A stretch of 64,000 nt of DNA from Pseudomonas sp. MF4836 (GTDB lineage: Bacteria; Pseudomonadota; Gammaproteobacteria; Pseudomonadales; Pseudomonadaceae), in contig NZ_MVOL01000001.1 in NCBI RefSeq assembly GCF_002018875.1, positions 682,001 through 746,000 on the forward strand, in the 5' to 3' direction. Within the stretch, counting starts at the first letter, position 1. Every line of letters starts with the position of its first letter. Made by a program: the position numbers and the translations under genes. Under the pieces are notes generated by a model. The model did not search any database, was not told the origin of the DNA, and worked only from the letters and a program-made list of their open reading frames with translations. Positions 1 to 8,803 of this stretch are shown here, one piece after another.

Positions 1-648
1 CGCTATCGCACCGAAGTCAGCGCCATCGACCGTCGCGACGGCCAGGTGGAAGGGGTGTGGGTCGGCCAGCAGCGGATTGCCTGCGACACCCTGGTCCTGG
101 CCGGCGGCGCCCAGAGCAATGCCTTGGCGGATATGGCCGGGGTGCCGCTGGAAGGCTACCCGATGCGCCTGGAGGCCATTGCCCTGGAGCCGACCCGGGC
201 CCTGATCGGCCCGGCGGTGGCCTTGCTCGACCGCCTTTGCTACATGCACCAGACCGCCCGTGGCGAAGTGGTGGGCGGCGCCGAAGTGGCCGAGCGCCCG
301 CAAGTCAGCCTCGGCGCCGACGTGCCGGTGATGGCCGCCACGGCCAAGGCCTACGCCGAAATGTTCCCGCAACTGGGGGCGGCGCGGATCCTGCGCCAAT
401 GGGCCGGGCTGGTGCATATCTCCAAGGACTTCGGGCCGCTGCTTGGCGCCCACCCCCACCTGGGCGGGCTGCACCTGAGCGCCGGCTGGTGTTATGGCCA
501 TGCCGGCGCGCCGGCCGCTGGCGAGTTGCTGGCCAGGGCCCTGGTCACCGGGGTGGTGGACGAGCGCATGCAGCCGTTCGCGGTCGACCGTTTTCAACGC
601 AATTGCCCGGTGCACGAACCGGGAATTGTCCTGAGCCACTTCGAATGA
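1..648 (+). CDS. FAD-dependent amine/amino-acid oxidase (DAO family), 3' part
   Basis: The reading frame is open from base 1, so the 5' end lies outside the window; 215 residues are present. A hydrophobic strand followed by Gly-Gly-Ala (DTLVLAGGAQSN) is the late FAD-binding segment of DAO-fold flavoenzymes. The C-terminal GLHLSAGWCYGHAGAPAAGE block matches the sarcosine oxidase beta / glycine oxidase end that closes over the flavin. These enzymes oxidise an amine or imino acid to an imine and reduce FAD. The downstream RidA and semialdehyde dehydrogenase genes fit an amine-degrading role. The substrate cannot be named from this fragment. Confidence 0.8.
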   Translation, partial: RYRTEVSAIDRRDGQVEGVWVGQQRIACDTLVLAGGAQSNALADMAGVPLEGYPMRLEAIALEPTRALIGPAVALLDRLCYMHQTARGEVVGGAEVAERPQVSLGADVPVMAATAKAYAEMFPQLGAARILRQWAGLVHISKDFGPLLGAHPHLGGLHLSAGWCYGHAGAPAAGELLARALVTGVVDERMQPFAVDRFQRNCPVHEPGIVLSHFE

Positions 649-736
649 ACGCGGGCAGCCAGTATCCTGCACACTGTCCGGCTTTTAGCCGCGCCCCAGA
701 CGCGGCAGTCACACTCAATCAAGGATTTGTTGCCTG

Positions 737-1531
737 ATGACCACACCTGAAGAATCCCCGCTGTTTGTCACTGCGCTGTCCAAGGGGCTGGCCATTATCG
801 CGATCTTCCGCGCCGGGCAGCCGAGCATGAGCCCGGCGGAAATCGCCGAGGCCACCGGGCTCAACAAGAGCACTGTGCAACGCTCACTGTTCACCCTCGA
901 GGCCCTGGGCTACCTGTGCAAGGAGCCGGACACCAAGCGCTACCGGCTGACCCCCATGTCCCTGGACCTGGGCACCGGCTACTTGCAGACCAGCGACCTG
1001 ATCGAGCGCGCCAACCCGTACCTGCATGAACTCAACCGCGATATCGAAGAGAGCTGCAACCTGCTGGAGCCCTGCGGCCTGGACATGCTCTACGTGGCGC
1101 GCTTCCCCAGCCACAAGCAGATCTCGCTGCATATTCCCCTGGGCCGGCGCCTGCCGATGTACTGCACGGCGGCGGGGCGCGCCTACCTGTCGGCGCTGCC
1201 GGCGGCGGAGTCCGGTGCGATCCTCGAACAGTCCAACCGCCAGGCCTACACCGCCAACACCGTGACCGACCTCGGGCAACTGCAGGCGGTGATCGAGCAG
1301 GCACGCACTGAGGGTTATGCCTACGCCAACGAGGAGTACTACGCCGGTGATATCAGCGTCGCGGCAGCGGTGGTGAATGCCGCCGGCTACCCCCTGGGGT
1401 CGGTCAACGTGGCGGTGCCGTTCAGCCGCTGGAACCTCGAGGACGCCCGGCGCGAACTCGCACCCAAGGTGATCAATGCCGCCCGCGCCATTTCCAGTGC
1501 GGCCCGCAGCCTGCGGCGCATGCCTGGCTGA
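737..1531 (+). CDS. IclR-family transcriptional regulator
   Basis: The 264-residue protein has the usual IclR length. A winged helix-turn-helix lies at about residues 12-75 (MSPAEIAEATGLNKSTVQRS), and the effector-binding domain, with the typical stretch RLPMYCTAAGRAYLSALP, follows. The start has an AAGGA about 11 bases upstream. It lies 88 bases after the amine oxidase and before RidA and MmsA on the same strand, so it probably controls this catabolic group. IclR proteins repress or activate depending on ligand; the ligand here is unknown. Confidence 0.9.
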   Translation: MTTPEESPLFVTALSKGLAIIAIFRAGQPSMSPAEIAEATGLNKSTVQRSLFTLEALGYLCKEPDTKRYRLTPMSLDLGTGYLQTSDLIERANPYLHELNRDIEESCNLLEPCGLDMLYVARFPSHKQISLHIPLGRRLPMYCTAAGRAYLSALPAAESGAILEQSNRQAYTANTVTDLGQLQAVIEQARTEGYAYANEEYYAGDISVAAAVVNAAGYPLGSVNVAVPFSRWNLEDARRELAPKVINAARAISSAARSLRRMPG

Positions 1532-1682
1532 TTGACGGCCGCCCGCCGGGGTGGCCGCTGCCTGAACCTGTGAACTGAACCTGCCCGACGGCGATTGATC
1601 GCCGTCACGGGTTTCGTTCGCCCGCGATTTCTTGAAACCGGCCGAATACCTCGGCCGCACCGACCCCTGAAGAGAGGCCAGC

Positions 1683-2042
1683 ATGACCATCAAACGCTAC
1701 CAGCCCAACGGCAAACGCCTGAGCCACGCCGTGGAATACAACGGCATCGTCTACGTCACCGGCCAGGTCGCCGCCGACCGCAGCCAGGATGTCCAGGGCC
1801 AGACCCGCCAGGTATTGGCCCGCATCGACGAACTGCTGGCCGAAGCCGGCAGCGACAAGAGCCGCATCCTGTTCGCCCAGGTCTGGCTCAAACACGCGGT
1901 GCAGGACTTCGCCCAGATGAACGCCGCCTGGGATGCCTGGGTACCGGAAGACGCACTGCCGGCCAGGGCCACCGTGGAATCGAGCCTGGCGGCCGAGAAC
2001 ATCCTGGTCGAGATCGCCGTCCAGGCGGCCCTCAGCCATTAA
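1683..2042 (+). CDS. RidA-family enamine/imine deaminase
   Basis: The 119-residue protein is a compact YjgF/YER057c/UK114 domain. The key arginine is visible at residue 95 in ARATVES, and a glutamate at residue 110 sits where RidA proteins keep their second active-site acid. The family forms trimers in the cytosol and speeds hydrolysis of reactive enamines and imines. An AGAGAGG ribosome site precedes the ATG. Lying between a FAD amine oxidase and a semialdehyde dehydrogenase, it most likely hydrolyses the imine made by the oxidase. That link is inference from order, not shown directly. Confidence 0.88.
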   Translation: MTIKRYQPNGKRLSHAVEYNGIVYVTGQVAADRSQDVQGQTRQVLARIDELLAEAGSDKSRILFAQVWLKHAVQDFAQMNAAWDAWVPEDALPARATVESSLAAENILVEIAVQAALSH

Positions 2043-2087
2043 TTTTCCGGGCGCCACGGCGCCCGCTTCAGCGAGGTTGTACCGAGC

Positions 2088-3578
2088 ATGAGCATCGAAC
2101 ATTTGATCAATGGCCAACTCCTGGCCGGGGGCACGCGCCAGGTCGCGGTCTTCAACCCGTCCACCGGCGCCAGCATCGCCCAACTGACCCTGGCCGACAG
2201 CGCCACCGTGCAGTTGGCGGTAGAGGCGGCCGTGGCGGCTTTCCCGGGGTGGCGCGACACACCGCCGGCCAAGCGCGCCCAGGTCCTGTTCCGTTTCAAG
2301 CAGTTGCTCGAAGAGCATCAGCAAGCCATCGCGCAACTGATCAGCCTGGAGCACGGCAAGACCCTGGAAGACGCCCTGGGCGAGCTCAAGCGCGGCATTG
2401 AAAACGTCGAGTACGCCTGTGGCGCCCCGGAGCTGCTCAAGGGCGAATACAGCCGCAACGCCGGGCCGGCCATCGATTGCTGGTCAGACTTCCAGCCCCT
2501 GGGTGTGGTGGCCGGGATCACCCCGTTCAACTTCCCGGCCATGGTCCCGTTGTGGATGTACCCCCTGGCCATCGCCTGTGGCAACTGCTTCATCCTCAAG
2601 CCTTCGGAGCGCGATCCCAGCTCAACCCTGCTGATCGCCCAACTGTTGAACCAGGCCGGCCTGCCCAAGGGCGTGCTCAACGTGGTGCACGGCGACAAGG
2701 AAGCGGTGGATGCGCTGCTGCAAGCGCCACAGGTCAAGGCCCTGAGCTTTGTCGGCTCGACCCCGGTCGCCGAGTACATCTACGCCGAGGGCACCCGGCG
2801 CGGCAAGCGCGTCCAGGCCCTGGGCGGGGCGAAAAACCACGCGCTGCTGATGCCCGATGCTGACCTGGGCAGTGCGGTCGGGGCGTTGATGGGCGCGGCC
2901 TACGGTTCCTGCGGTGAGCGCTGCATGGCGATCTCGGTGGCAGTGTGCGTCGGCGACCAGGTGGCGGATGCCTTGATCCAGCGCCTGCTGCCACAGATTG
3001 CGGCGTTGAAAATCGGCCCGGGCACATCCCCAGGGTTGGACATGGGGCCGTTGGTGACGGCTGCGCACCTGGCCAAGGTCAGTGCCTATGTGGACGCCGG
3101 GGTCGAGGAGGGTGCCGAGCTGCTGGCTGACGGTCGCGGGCTGCAAGTGCCGGGGCATGAACAGGGCTTTTTTATCGGCGGTTGCCTGTTCGATCGGGTC
3201 ACGCCGCAGATGAGCATCTACCGCGACGAAATCTTCGGCCCGGTGTTGTGCGTGATGCGAGTGGCGAGCCTGGAGCAGGGCATCGCCCTGATCAATGGTC
3301 ACGAATACGGCAATGGCACCTGCATCTTCACCCGGGATGGCGAAGCGGCGCGGCTGTTTGCCGATCAGATCGAAGTCGGCATGGTCGGGATCAACGTGGC
3401 CTTGCCGGTGCCGGTGGCCTACCACAGCTTTGGCGGCTGGAAACGCTCGCTGTTCGGCGACCTGCATGCCTATGGCCCCGATGGCGTGCGTTTCTACACC
3501 CGACGCAAGGCCATTACCCAGCGCTGGCCGAAGGCGGCCACTCAGGAATCCACGCAGTTCGCGTTTCCCAGCCTGTAA
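2088..3578 (+). CDS. mmsA: CoA-acylating methylmalonate-/malonate-semialdehyde dehydrogenase
   Basis: The 496-residue protein has the full length of MmsA. Catalytic Cys279 sits in SCGERCMAIS, and Asn148 sits in ITPFNFPAM. The position that is a general-base Glu in ordinary aldehyde dehydrogenases reads ALGGAKNH, as expected for the CoA-acylating MMSDH branch. The family oxidatively decarboxylates methylmalonate or malonate semialdehyde with NAD and CoA to propionyl- or acetyl-CoA. It starts 45 bases after ridA, so the two are probably co-transcribed. No mmsB accompanies it, which argues for a role outside ordinary valine breakdown. Confidence 0.93.
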   Translation: MSIEHLINGQLLAGGTRQVAVFNPSTGASIAQLTLADSATVQLAVEAAVAAFPGWRDTPPAKRAQVLFRFKQLLEEHQQAIAQLISLEHGKTLEDALGELKRGIENVEYACGAPELLKGEYSRNAGPAIDCWSDFQPLGVVAGITPFNFPAMVPLWMYPLAIACGNCFILKPSERDPSSTLLIAQLLNQAGLPKGVLNVVHGDKEAVDALLQAPQVKALSFVGSTPVAEYIYAEGTRRGKRVQALGGAKNHALLMPDADLGSAVGALMGAAYGSCGERCMAISVAVCVGDQVADALIQRLLPQIAALKIGPGTSPGLDMGPLVTAAHLAKVSAYVDAGVEEGAELLADGRGLQVPGHEQGFFIGGCLFDRVTPQMSIYRDEIFGPVLCVMRVASLEQGIALINGHEYGNGTCIFTRDGEAARLFADQIEVGMVGINVALPVPVAYHSFGGWKRSLFGDLHAYGPDGVRFYTRRKAITQRWPKAATQESTQFAFPSL

Positions 3579-3584
3579 GCGTCG

Positions 3585-3622
3585 AGGCCGATGACCAGGG
3601 CCGCGCCCCTGGTCATCGGCCT
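3585..3622. terminator. Perfect 16-bp inverted repeat between convergent genes
   Basis: AGGCCGATGACCAGGG is followed by a six-base loop and its exact reverse complement. It lies between the 3' ends of mmsA (+) and the IclR gene (-). The stem is strong, but no clear T-run follows on either strand, so it is a probable bidirectional hairpin terminator rather than a classical intrinsic one. Confidence 0.65.
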
Positions 3623-3632
3623 GGGCCCGGGT

Positions 3633-4421
3633 TTACACGCCGAGGCTTTCCAGGTCCCGGGCCAGCATCACCAGTTGGTGGGCCAGGGAGTTTTCGAGTT
3701 TCTCGCTCGACAGCTGGAAGCTCGGGGCACCGCAGGTCAGGGCCATGATGCTGCCGTCTGCCAGGTGCAGCGGCACGCCGGCGCCATTGACGTTGCGGTC
3801 CCACTCGCCCAGGGACAGGCAAAAACCCAGGGACTCGTATTCGCGGAACGAGGCTTCCAGGGATTTTTCCAGGGCCGGCCATTCGTCGCCGGCCTTTTTC
3901 GCCACTTCCCCCAACAGATGGTCGCGCTCGTTTTTCGGCGTGGCGGCCAGGTAGGCACGCCCGGCGGCGCTGGTGGCCAGGGGCAGGCGTACGCCGGGCT
4001 CCATGCGCAGGCTGGCGACTTCCGGCGGGCGGCTGCTGTCGACGTGAATCATCGACAGCCGATCGCGGCAGGTCAGGCTGACGGTGGTGTTGGTCCGGCG
4101 CGAGAACTCATCCATATACGGCTTGCCGAGCTGGCGCACCCGCAGGCTGGCGGAGTAGGCGTACCCGAGGGCCAGCACGGCGGAGTCGAGCTGGTACTTC
4201 TCCAGGTCCTGGTTGTACTTGAGGTAGCCCAGTTGCGTCAGGGTGTAGGTCAGGCGCGAAACCGTCGGTTTCGGCAGCCCGGTAATGCGTGCGATGTCCT
4301 GGTTGCCGCGCACCGCATGGCCATGGGTAAAGGCCCGCAGGACTTCCAGGCCACGGGCCAGGGCCTCGACGAACTTGCGGTCCTTGGGGTCTTTTTCCGG
4401 GGAATCGTTCTGGTCGTGCAT
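3633..4421 (-). CDS. IclR-family regulator (PcaR/PobR-like)
   Basis: The 262-residue protein opens with KFVEALARGLEVLRAF and a helix-turn-helix (NQDIARITGLPKPTVSRL) at about residues 38-58, the layout of the PcaR/PcaU/PobR branch. The C-terminal effector domain includes RLPLATSAAGRAYLAA. It is the regulator nearest the acyl-CoA genes that follow. The composite operators at 5324-5352 and 16102-16130 have the palindrome-plus-half-site form known for this branch, so it is the best candidate to control the island. Such proteins often activate in response to an aromatic or acyl-CoA effector. Confidence 0.9.
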   Translation of the reverse strand: MHDQNDSPEKDPKDRKFVEALARGLEVLRAFTHGHAVRGNQDIARITGLPKPTVSRLTYTLTQLGYLKYNQDLEKYQLDSAVLALGYAYSASLRVRQLGKPYMDEFSRRTNTTVSLTCRDRLSMIHVDSSRPPEVASLRMEPGVRLPLATSAAGRAYLAATPKNERDHLLGEVAKKAGDEWPALEKSLEASFREYESLGFCLSLGEWDRNVNGAGVPLHLADGSIMALTCGAPSFQLSSEKLENSLAHQLVMLARDLESLGV

Positions 4422-4756
4422 AGGCGTATCCGATGGGGGCTGGTGCCGGTCCAGTGCCTAGGGTCTGCACGAAAACTACCTGCGCTTCGATCATGCTGCG
4501 TTAAAAACACGCTCAGAATGCTCATGTAGGCCTCTACACTGCGCTTCCTCGCCTGTTTTTGCCTTGCCTGATCTTTGCTCGGCAAGTTTTCCTACAGACC
4601 CGAGTGACCACACAGCAGGTTCGTGAAATTCAACTGAAAAATGGTAGCGCGGAACCGCTTGAATTGACATCGCCGATTCCCTGTCGAAACCCGGTTTCGC
4701 AGGTGCGTGGCAGGCGCGTGTATTGGGCTTGTCTGCACGCGCGCCGCGCAACCGCC
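4422..4756. other. Intergenic stretch upstream of the IclR gene
   Basis: This 335-base gap lies between two minus-strand genes. It must hold the IclR promoter, but no convincing -35/-10 pair stands out. Most of it is taken up by the repeat-like element at 4455-4600. No convincing open reading frame is present. Confidence 0.6.
4455..4600 (-). repeat. Structured intergenic element resembling a recurrent Pseudomonas block
   Basis: Read on the minus strand it contains GGCGAGGAAGCGCAG, a small hairpin (TGTAG, four-base loop, CTACA at 4525-4538), GAGCATTCTGAGCG, GTTTTTAACGCAG and CGCAGGTAGTTTTCG. From memory, near-identical blocks with a different but still paired central stem recur between genes in many Pseudomonas genomes. 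I could not check copy number here; only one copy is in this window. Confidence 0.4.
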
Positions 4757-5230
4757 TCAGTCGCCATCCGGCGCGAGGCGCCCGCGCTTGAAAACCCCTT
4801 CTGCGCTCGCGAGTAATTGCCCCTCGACGTCGAGCAGGTCGCAGGTTGCCATAAAGATCTTGGCGCCACCGCCCCGGGGCCGTGCCACGGCTCGGACCTC
4901 GGTCCCGGGGGCGGCTGCAGCCATGTAGATGATGTTCAGCGACAGGGTCAGGGCCAGTCGCCGCTGGGCGGGGACGGCGTGCCAGGTTCCGCTCATGCCC
5001 ATGGCCGAGTCCGCCAGTGAGGCGATCACTCCGCCGTGCAGGTTGCCGGCCCGGTTCAGGTGATGGGCCTGCACGGTGAAGCCGATGATGGTTTGCGCCT
5101 GGCTGTACTCGTGCAGGACCAGGCCGATATGGGCGGAAAAACCGTTGAAGGGGTCTTGCTGAGGTGGTTGCGGATGAACGGCGGTCATGGGCGATAGCTC
5201 GTGTGGGTCAGTCAGTGAGACAGGAATCAA
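4757..5230 (-). CDS. PaaI-family hot-dog thioesterase
   Basis: A single hot-dog domain is visible, with the signature NLHGGVIASLADSAMG around the active-site helix. Family members hydrolyse acyl- or aryl-CoA thioesters in the cytosol, often to rescue CoA during degradation. A TTG start at 5230 has GGAAG eight bases upstream and gives 157 residues. An in-frame ATG at 5188 gives 143 residues but has a weaker ribosome site; either could be right. The gene diverges from the acyl-CoA ligase across a shared control region with the IclR-type operator, so it likely belongs to the same pathway. Confidence 0.85.
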   Translation of the reverse strand: MIPVSLTDPHELSPMTAVHPQPPQQDPFNGFSAHIGLVLHEYSQAQTIIGFTVQAHHLNRAGNLHGGVIASLADSAMGMSGTWHAVPAQRRLALTLSLNIIYMAAAAPGTEVRAVARPRGGGAKIFMATCDLLDVEGQLLASAEGVFKRGRLAPDGD

Positions 5231-5581
5231 GGGTTGCTTCCCGTGCCAGCGATGGCTGTACGGTGTTTCGCAAAGGTCTATTTAAGTCCAGTTAAGCGGA
5301 TGAATCTAATTATTTCATGAGATATATGGAACCATATTCCGCAGTGCGAAATAAAAAAGATTGAAATAGGATTGCGTCATGGGGCAGGATCGGCCCTGAT
5401 GTGACGGCCACTGCGACCTGTGCCTGCCTTATCGCGTTCAGCGCCGGCAAGCCGCGAACAGGGCCCAGGCGCCAGGTCGCGCAAGCGTTGCCGGCCCTGA
5501 TCCAGGCCGCTCGGGGGACCTCCGCAAGAGCCCCTGCCAGCGCAACTCGTGCTTGATCACCTTCGGAGTCAAGGAGTCTCG
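5231..5581. other. Divergent control region, thioesterase / acyl-CoA ligase
   Basis: This 351-base gap contains an AT-rich core (about 5275-5375) unlike the surrounding GC-rich DNA. The composite IclR-type operator lies at 5324-5352. The 3' part (5400-5570) is GC-rich untranslated leader ending in AAGGAG before the ligase ATG. No credible small gene is seen. Confidence 0.6.
5324..5352. promoter_or_regulatory. Composite IclR-type operator, copy 1
   Basis: ATATGGAA, four bases, then the near-palindrome ATTCCGCAGTGCGAAAT. The palindrome arms match at seven of eight positions, and ATATGGAA is a third inverted half-site (TTCCATAT on the other strand). The same arrangement with the same spacing recurs at 16102-16130. 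PcaU and PobR are known to bind three such half-sites. That the neighbouring IclR protein binds here is inference. Confidence 0.6.
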
Positions 5582-7285
5582 ATGCCCACTATCAGCAGCG
5601 TGCGCCCCCACCAACGCGTCTGGCCTAAACGCCTGCCACACGCGTTATCGGTCCCGGCCACTTCCCTGTGGTTCAACCTGGAGGTGTCTGCGCGGCGCTA
5701 CCCGGACAAGACCGCCTACCTGTTTTTTGGCCAGCCCCTGAGTTTCAGCGCCTTGCAGGCCCAGGCGCAGGCCGTGGCCGGCTGGCTGCAAAGCGTGGGG
5801 GTCAAGGCTGGTGATCGGGTGGCGCTGTACCTGCAGAACTGCCCGCAATTCGTCGTTGCCTATTACGCCATCCTGCGGGCGAATGCGGTGGTGGTGCCGG
5901 TCAACCCGATGAACAAGATGGAGGAGTTGACCTACCAATTGCAGGACGCCCAGGCACAGGTGGTGATCTGCGCCGCCGACCTGGCGGCGACCGTGCAGGC
6001 CGCCCAATCAACCCTTGAACCTCACGAACGCCTGCGGCAGGTGCTGGTGACCCATTACAGCGACGCGATGCCGCCTGTCTCCGCCATGGACCCGGCCGAG
6101 CTTGCTGCCGAGGCCACCGATGCCTGGCTGCGCGCTGAGCCGGCATTGCCCGCAGCCTGCCTGCGCTGGAGCGAGATCCTCGGCCAGGCCTGGCTCCTCG
6201 GTCCGCACACCGCCGAGGCGGACGATCTGGCGATGCTGCAATACACCTCGGGCACCACTGGCCATCCCAAAGGCTGCATGCACAGCCACCGCAGCTTGAT
6301 GAGCAATGCGGTCACCGGCTGCTGGACCCAGTCCACGGTGGCCTCGGTGGGGTTGGGCGTGGTGCCGTTTTTCCATATCACCGGCCTGGTGTGTTTTGTC
6401 CTGCGCGCGGTGTTCGATGCCACCAGCACGGTGATCCTGCCGCGCTGGGACCGGGAGCTCGCCGGGCGCCTGATTTCGCGACACAAGGTCACCCACTGGA
6501 CCTGCATTCCAACCATGGTCATCGACCTGTTCGGCAGCCCCAACTACAAGGATTTCGGCCTGGGCGGGCTGGTTCATATCAACGGTGGCGGGGCGGCGAT
6601 GCCTCAGGCCGTGGCCGAGCGCCTGCAACAGGAGTTCGGGCTGACCTTCCTCGAAGGCTACGGGCTCACCGAAACCGCAGCGGCCACCCATGGCAACCCA
6701 CCCGAACGGGCCAAGCTGCAGTGCCTGGGCATGCCGTTCTTCGGCGTCGATTCGCGGGTGGTCGACCCCAATACCCTGCGCGAGCTCGAACCCGGCGAGG
6801 TCGGGGAAATCGTCAGCCGTGGGCCGATGCTGTTCCAGGGCTACTGGCGCAACCCCGAGGCTACGGCGGCGGCCTTTATCGAGTTGGAGGGGCAGCGGTT
6901 TTTCCGCACCGGCGACCTGGGGCATATGGATGAAGAGGGCTACTTTTTTCTCACCGACCGACTCAAGCGGATGATCAATTCCAGCGGCTTCAAGGTCTGG
7001 CCGGCCGAGGTGGAAGCCCTGCTGTTCAAGCATCCGGCGGTGCACGAGGCCTGCATCATCTCCAGCCAGGACGCCTACCGGGGCGAGAGCGTCAAGGCGC
7101 TGGTGGTCCTGCGCAGCGAAGCCCGGGGCCAGACCACCGAGCAGCAGATCATCGACTGGTCCCGTGAACACATGGCGGCCTACAAGGTGCCGCGCCAGGT
7201 GCAATTCGTCGAAAGCCTGCCCAAGTCCGGCTCGGGCAAAGTCATGTGGCGCCTGTTGCAGGAGCGTGAAACCGCGGGCACCTGA
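5582..7285 (+). CDS. AMP-forming acyl-CoA synthetase
   Basis: The 567-residue enzyme is counted from the ATG at 5582, which follows AAGGAG; an upstream in-frame TTG at 5549 has no ribosome site. All adenylation motifs are present: the phosphate loop YTSGTTGHPKGCMHS, the A5 motif GYGLTETAAATHG, the hinge FRTGDLGHMDEEGYFFLTDR with the following K-R-M, and the C-terminal catalytic lysine in KSGSGKVMWR. It activates a carboxylic acid to its CoA thioester in the cytosol. The substrate is not evident; the downstream dehydrogenases and hydratase fusion suggest an acyl chain or dicarboxylate sent into beta-oxidation. Confidence 0.92.
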   Translation: MPTISSVRPHQRVWPKRLPHALSVPATSLWFNLEVSARRYPDKTAYLFFGQPLSFSALQAQAQAVAGWLQSVGVKAGDRVALYLQNCPQFVVAYYAILRANAVVVPVNPMNKMEELTYQLQDAQAQVVICAADLAATVQAAQSTLEPHERLRQVLVTHYSDAMPPVSAMDPAELAAEATDAWLRAEPALPAACLRWSEILGQAWLLGPHTAEADDLAMLQYTSGTTGHPKGCMHSHRSLMSNAVTGCWTQSTVASVGLGVVPFFHITGLVCFVLRAVFDATSTVILPRWDRELAGRLISRHKVTHWTCIPTMVIDLFGSPNYKDFGLGGLVHINGGGAAMPQAVAERLQQEFGLTFLEGYGLTETAAATHGNPPERAKLQCLGMPFFGVDSRVVDPNTLRELEPGEVGEIVSRGPMLFQGYWRNPEATAAAFIELEGQRFFRTGDLGHMDEEGYFFLTDRLKRMINSSGFKVWPAEVEALLFKHPAVHEACIISSQDAYRGESVKALVVLRSEARGQTTEQQIIDWSREHMAAYKVPRQVQFVESLPKSGSGKVMWRLLQERETAGT

Positions 7286-7332
7286 GCACCGATCCCCCGT
7301 CCCAGCAATTACCCACTCTGCCGGAGATGACC

Positions 7333-8694
7333 ATGACAACAAAAATAATAAACGTCCAAGGTCCGCAATCCCTGCCGACCCATGCTGCTCGGCTCGACTC
7401 GCTGTATTCCAGGATCCGCTGGCGCCTGCTGCCGTTGTTGATGCTGTGCTACATGGTTGCCTTCCTTGATCGGGTCAACATCGGCTACGCACAATTGCAG
7501 ATGAAGCAGACCCTGCCGTTCAGCGACGCGGTGTACGGCTTGGGCGCGGGCATTTTCTTCGTCGGCTATTTCCTGTTCGAAGTGCCCAGCAACCTGATGT
7601 TGCAGCGCAGCGGGGTGCGCAAGACCCTACTGCGGATCATGGTCTGCTGGGGCCTGGTGGCATCGGCGATGATGTTCGTGCGCACCCCGCTGCAGTTCTA
7701 CGTGCTGCGGTTTTTGCTTGGGGCGTTTGAAGCCGGGTTTTTCCCTGGGGTCATCCTGTATTTCACCTTCTGGTTCCCGGCGGCCCGGCGTGGCCAGGTG
7801 ATTGCTTTGTTCATGACGGCTGCGGCGTGCGCCGGCCTGATCGCCGGGCCATTGTCCGGCAGCATCTTGAAGTACCTCAACGGCGTGGCCGGTTTTAATG
7901 GCTGGCAATGGCTGTTCGTGCTCCAGGGGCTACCGGCCAGTGTGCTGGGGGTGGTGGCGTTCCTTTACCTGCAGGATGGCCCGGATCAGGCAAAGTGGCT
8001 GAGCACCGCTGAGAAACGCCTGCTGAGCGACGACCTGGCGCAGGAATTGAAGAACCGCAAGGACCGCTCCCTGCACACCGTGGGCCAGATGTTTCGCGAC
8101 CCCAAGGTGTACCTGCTTTCCACGGCGTACTTCATGTTCCTGGGGGCCACCTACATGCTGGTGTTCTGGATGCCGAGCCTGATCCAGGGCTGGGGTGTGG
8201 CGGACCTGTTGCTGGTGGGATTGATCACCACCATCCCCAACATCGTCGGCATCGTCGGCACCATCGTCATTGGTCTGCACTCGGACAAACGCCGTGAGCG
8301 GCGCTGGCACTTTGTCTGCTGCATGGGGTTGGCAGTGTTCGGCCTGGGCATCACCACGCTGTTGAACGGTCATCTGGTGATGTCGGTGGCGGCGCTGTCC
8401 TTGGCGTACCTGGGAATCAAGGCGGCGACACCGTTGTTTTTCGCCCTGGTCAGCGAATACCTGTCTGTGGCCTCCGCGGCGGCCGGCATTGCCCTGATCA
8501 GCAGCCTGGGCAACCTCGGGCCGGCGGTGACGCCGTGGCTCAACGGGGTCATCAACAGCCATACCGGTGGCCACGTATCGAGCATGTACCTGGGCATCGG
8601 CATGTACCTGCTGGCCGGGTTGCTGGTGTTGCTCTCTGCCGGAACCGCCGGGGCGGCGAGGGTCAGTCCGGGGATCGCCCTGGCCACCAAGTGA
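7333..8694 (+). CDS. MFS transporter, anion:cation symporter (ACS) type
   Basis: About 453 residues with twelve hydrophobic segments. The first loop has the ACS-family signature FLDRVNIGYAQLQM, and GIFFVGYFLFEVPSNL follows. Two ATGs lie six bases apart; GGAG is six bases before the second (7333), which I chose over 7327. The family imports organic anions such as aromatic acids, tartrate and sugar acids with protons. It starts 47 bases after the acyl-CoA ligase in the same direction and probably brings in the acid that the ligase activates. Confidence 0.9.
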   Translation: MTTKIINVQGPQSLPTHAARLDSLYSRIRWRLLPLLMLCYMVAFLDRVNIGYAQLQMKQTLPFSDAVYGLGAGIFFVGYFLFEVPSNLMLQRSGVRKTLLRIMVCWGLVASAMMFVRTPLQFYVLRFLLGAFEAGFFPGVILYFTFWFPAARRGQVIALFMTAAACAGLIAGPLSGSILKYLNGVAGFNGWQWLFVLQGLPASVLGVVAFLYLQDGPDQAKWLSTAEKRLLSDDLAQELKNRKDRSLHTVGQMFRDPKVYLLSTAYFMFLGATYMLVFWMPSLIQGWGVADLLLVGLITTIPNIVGIVGTIVIGLHSDKRRERRWHFVCCMGLAVFGLGITTLLNGHLVMSVAALSLAYLGIKAATPLFFALVSEYLSVASAAAGIALISSLGNLGPAVTPWLNGVINSHTGGHVSSMYLGIGMYLLAGLLVLLSAGTAGAARVSPGIALATK

Positions 8695-8803
8695 ACAAAC
8701 GCCTTGTGCCGTCGGCCCTGGAGCGGCAGGCGCATGGGACCTGGCTCAGTTGCCGAATTTCGTCGGTGACGGGCATGTTGATCGATCTGAAAGGAGGTGT
8801 TCC

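Noticed and set aside
6008..7342. 444-codon minus-strand frame opposite the acyl-CoA ligase
   Set aside because: It is a shadow of the ligase, whose adenylation motifs are complete on the plus strand.
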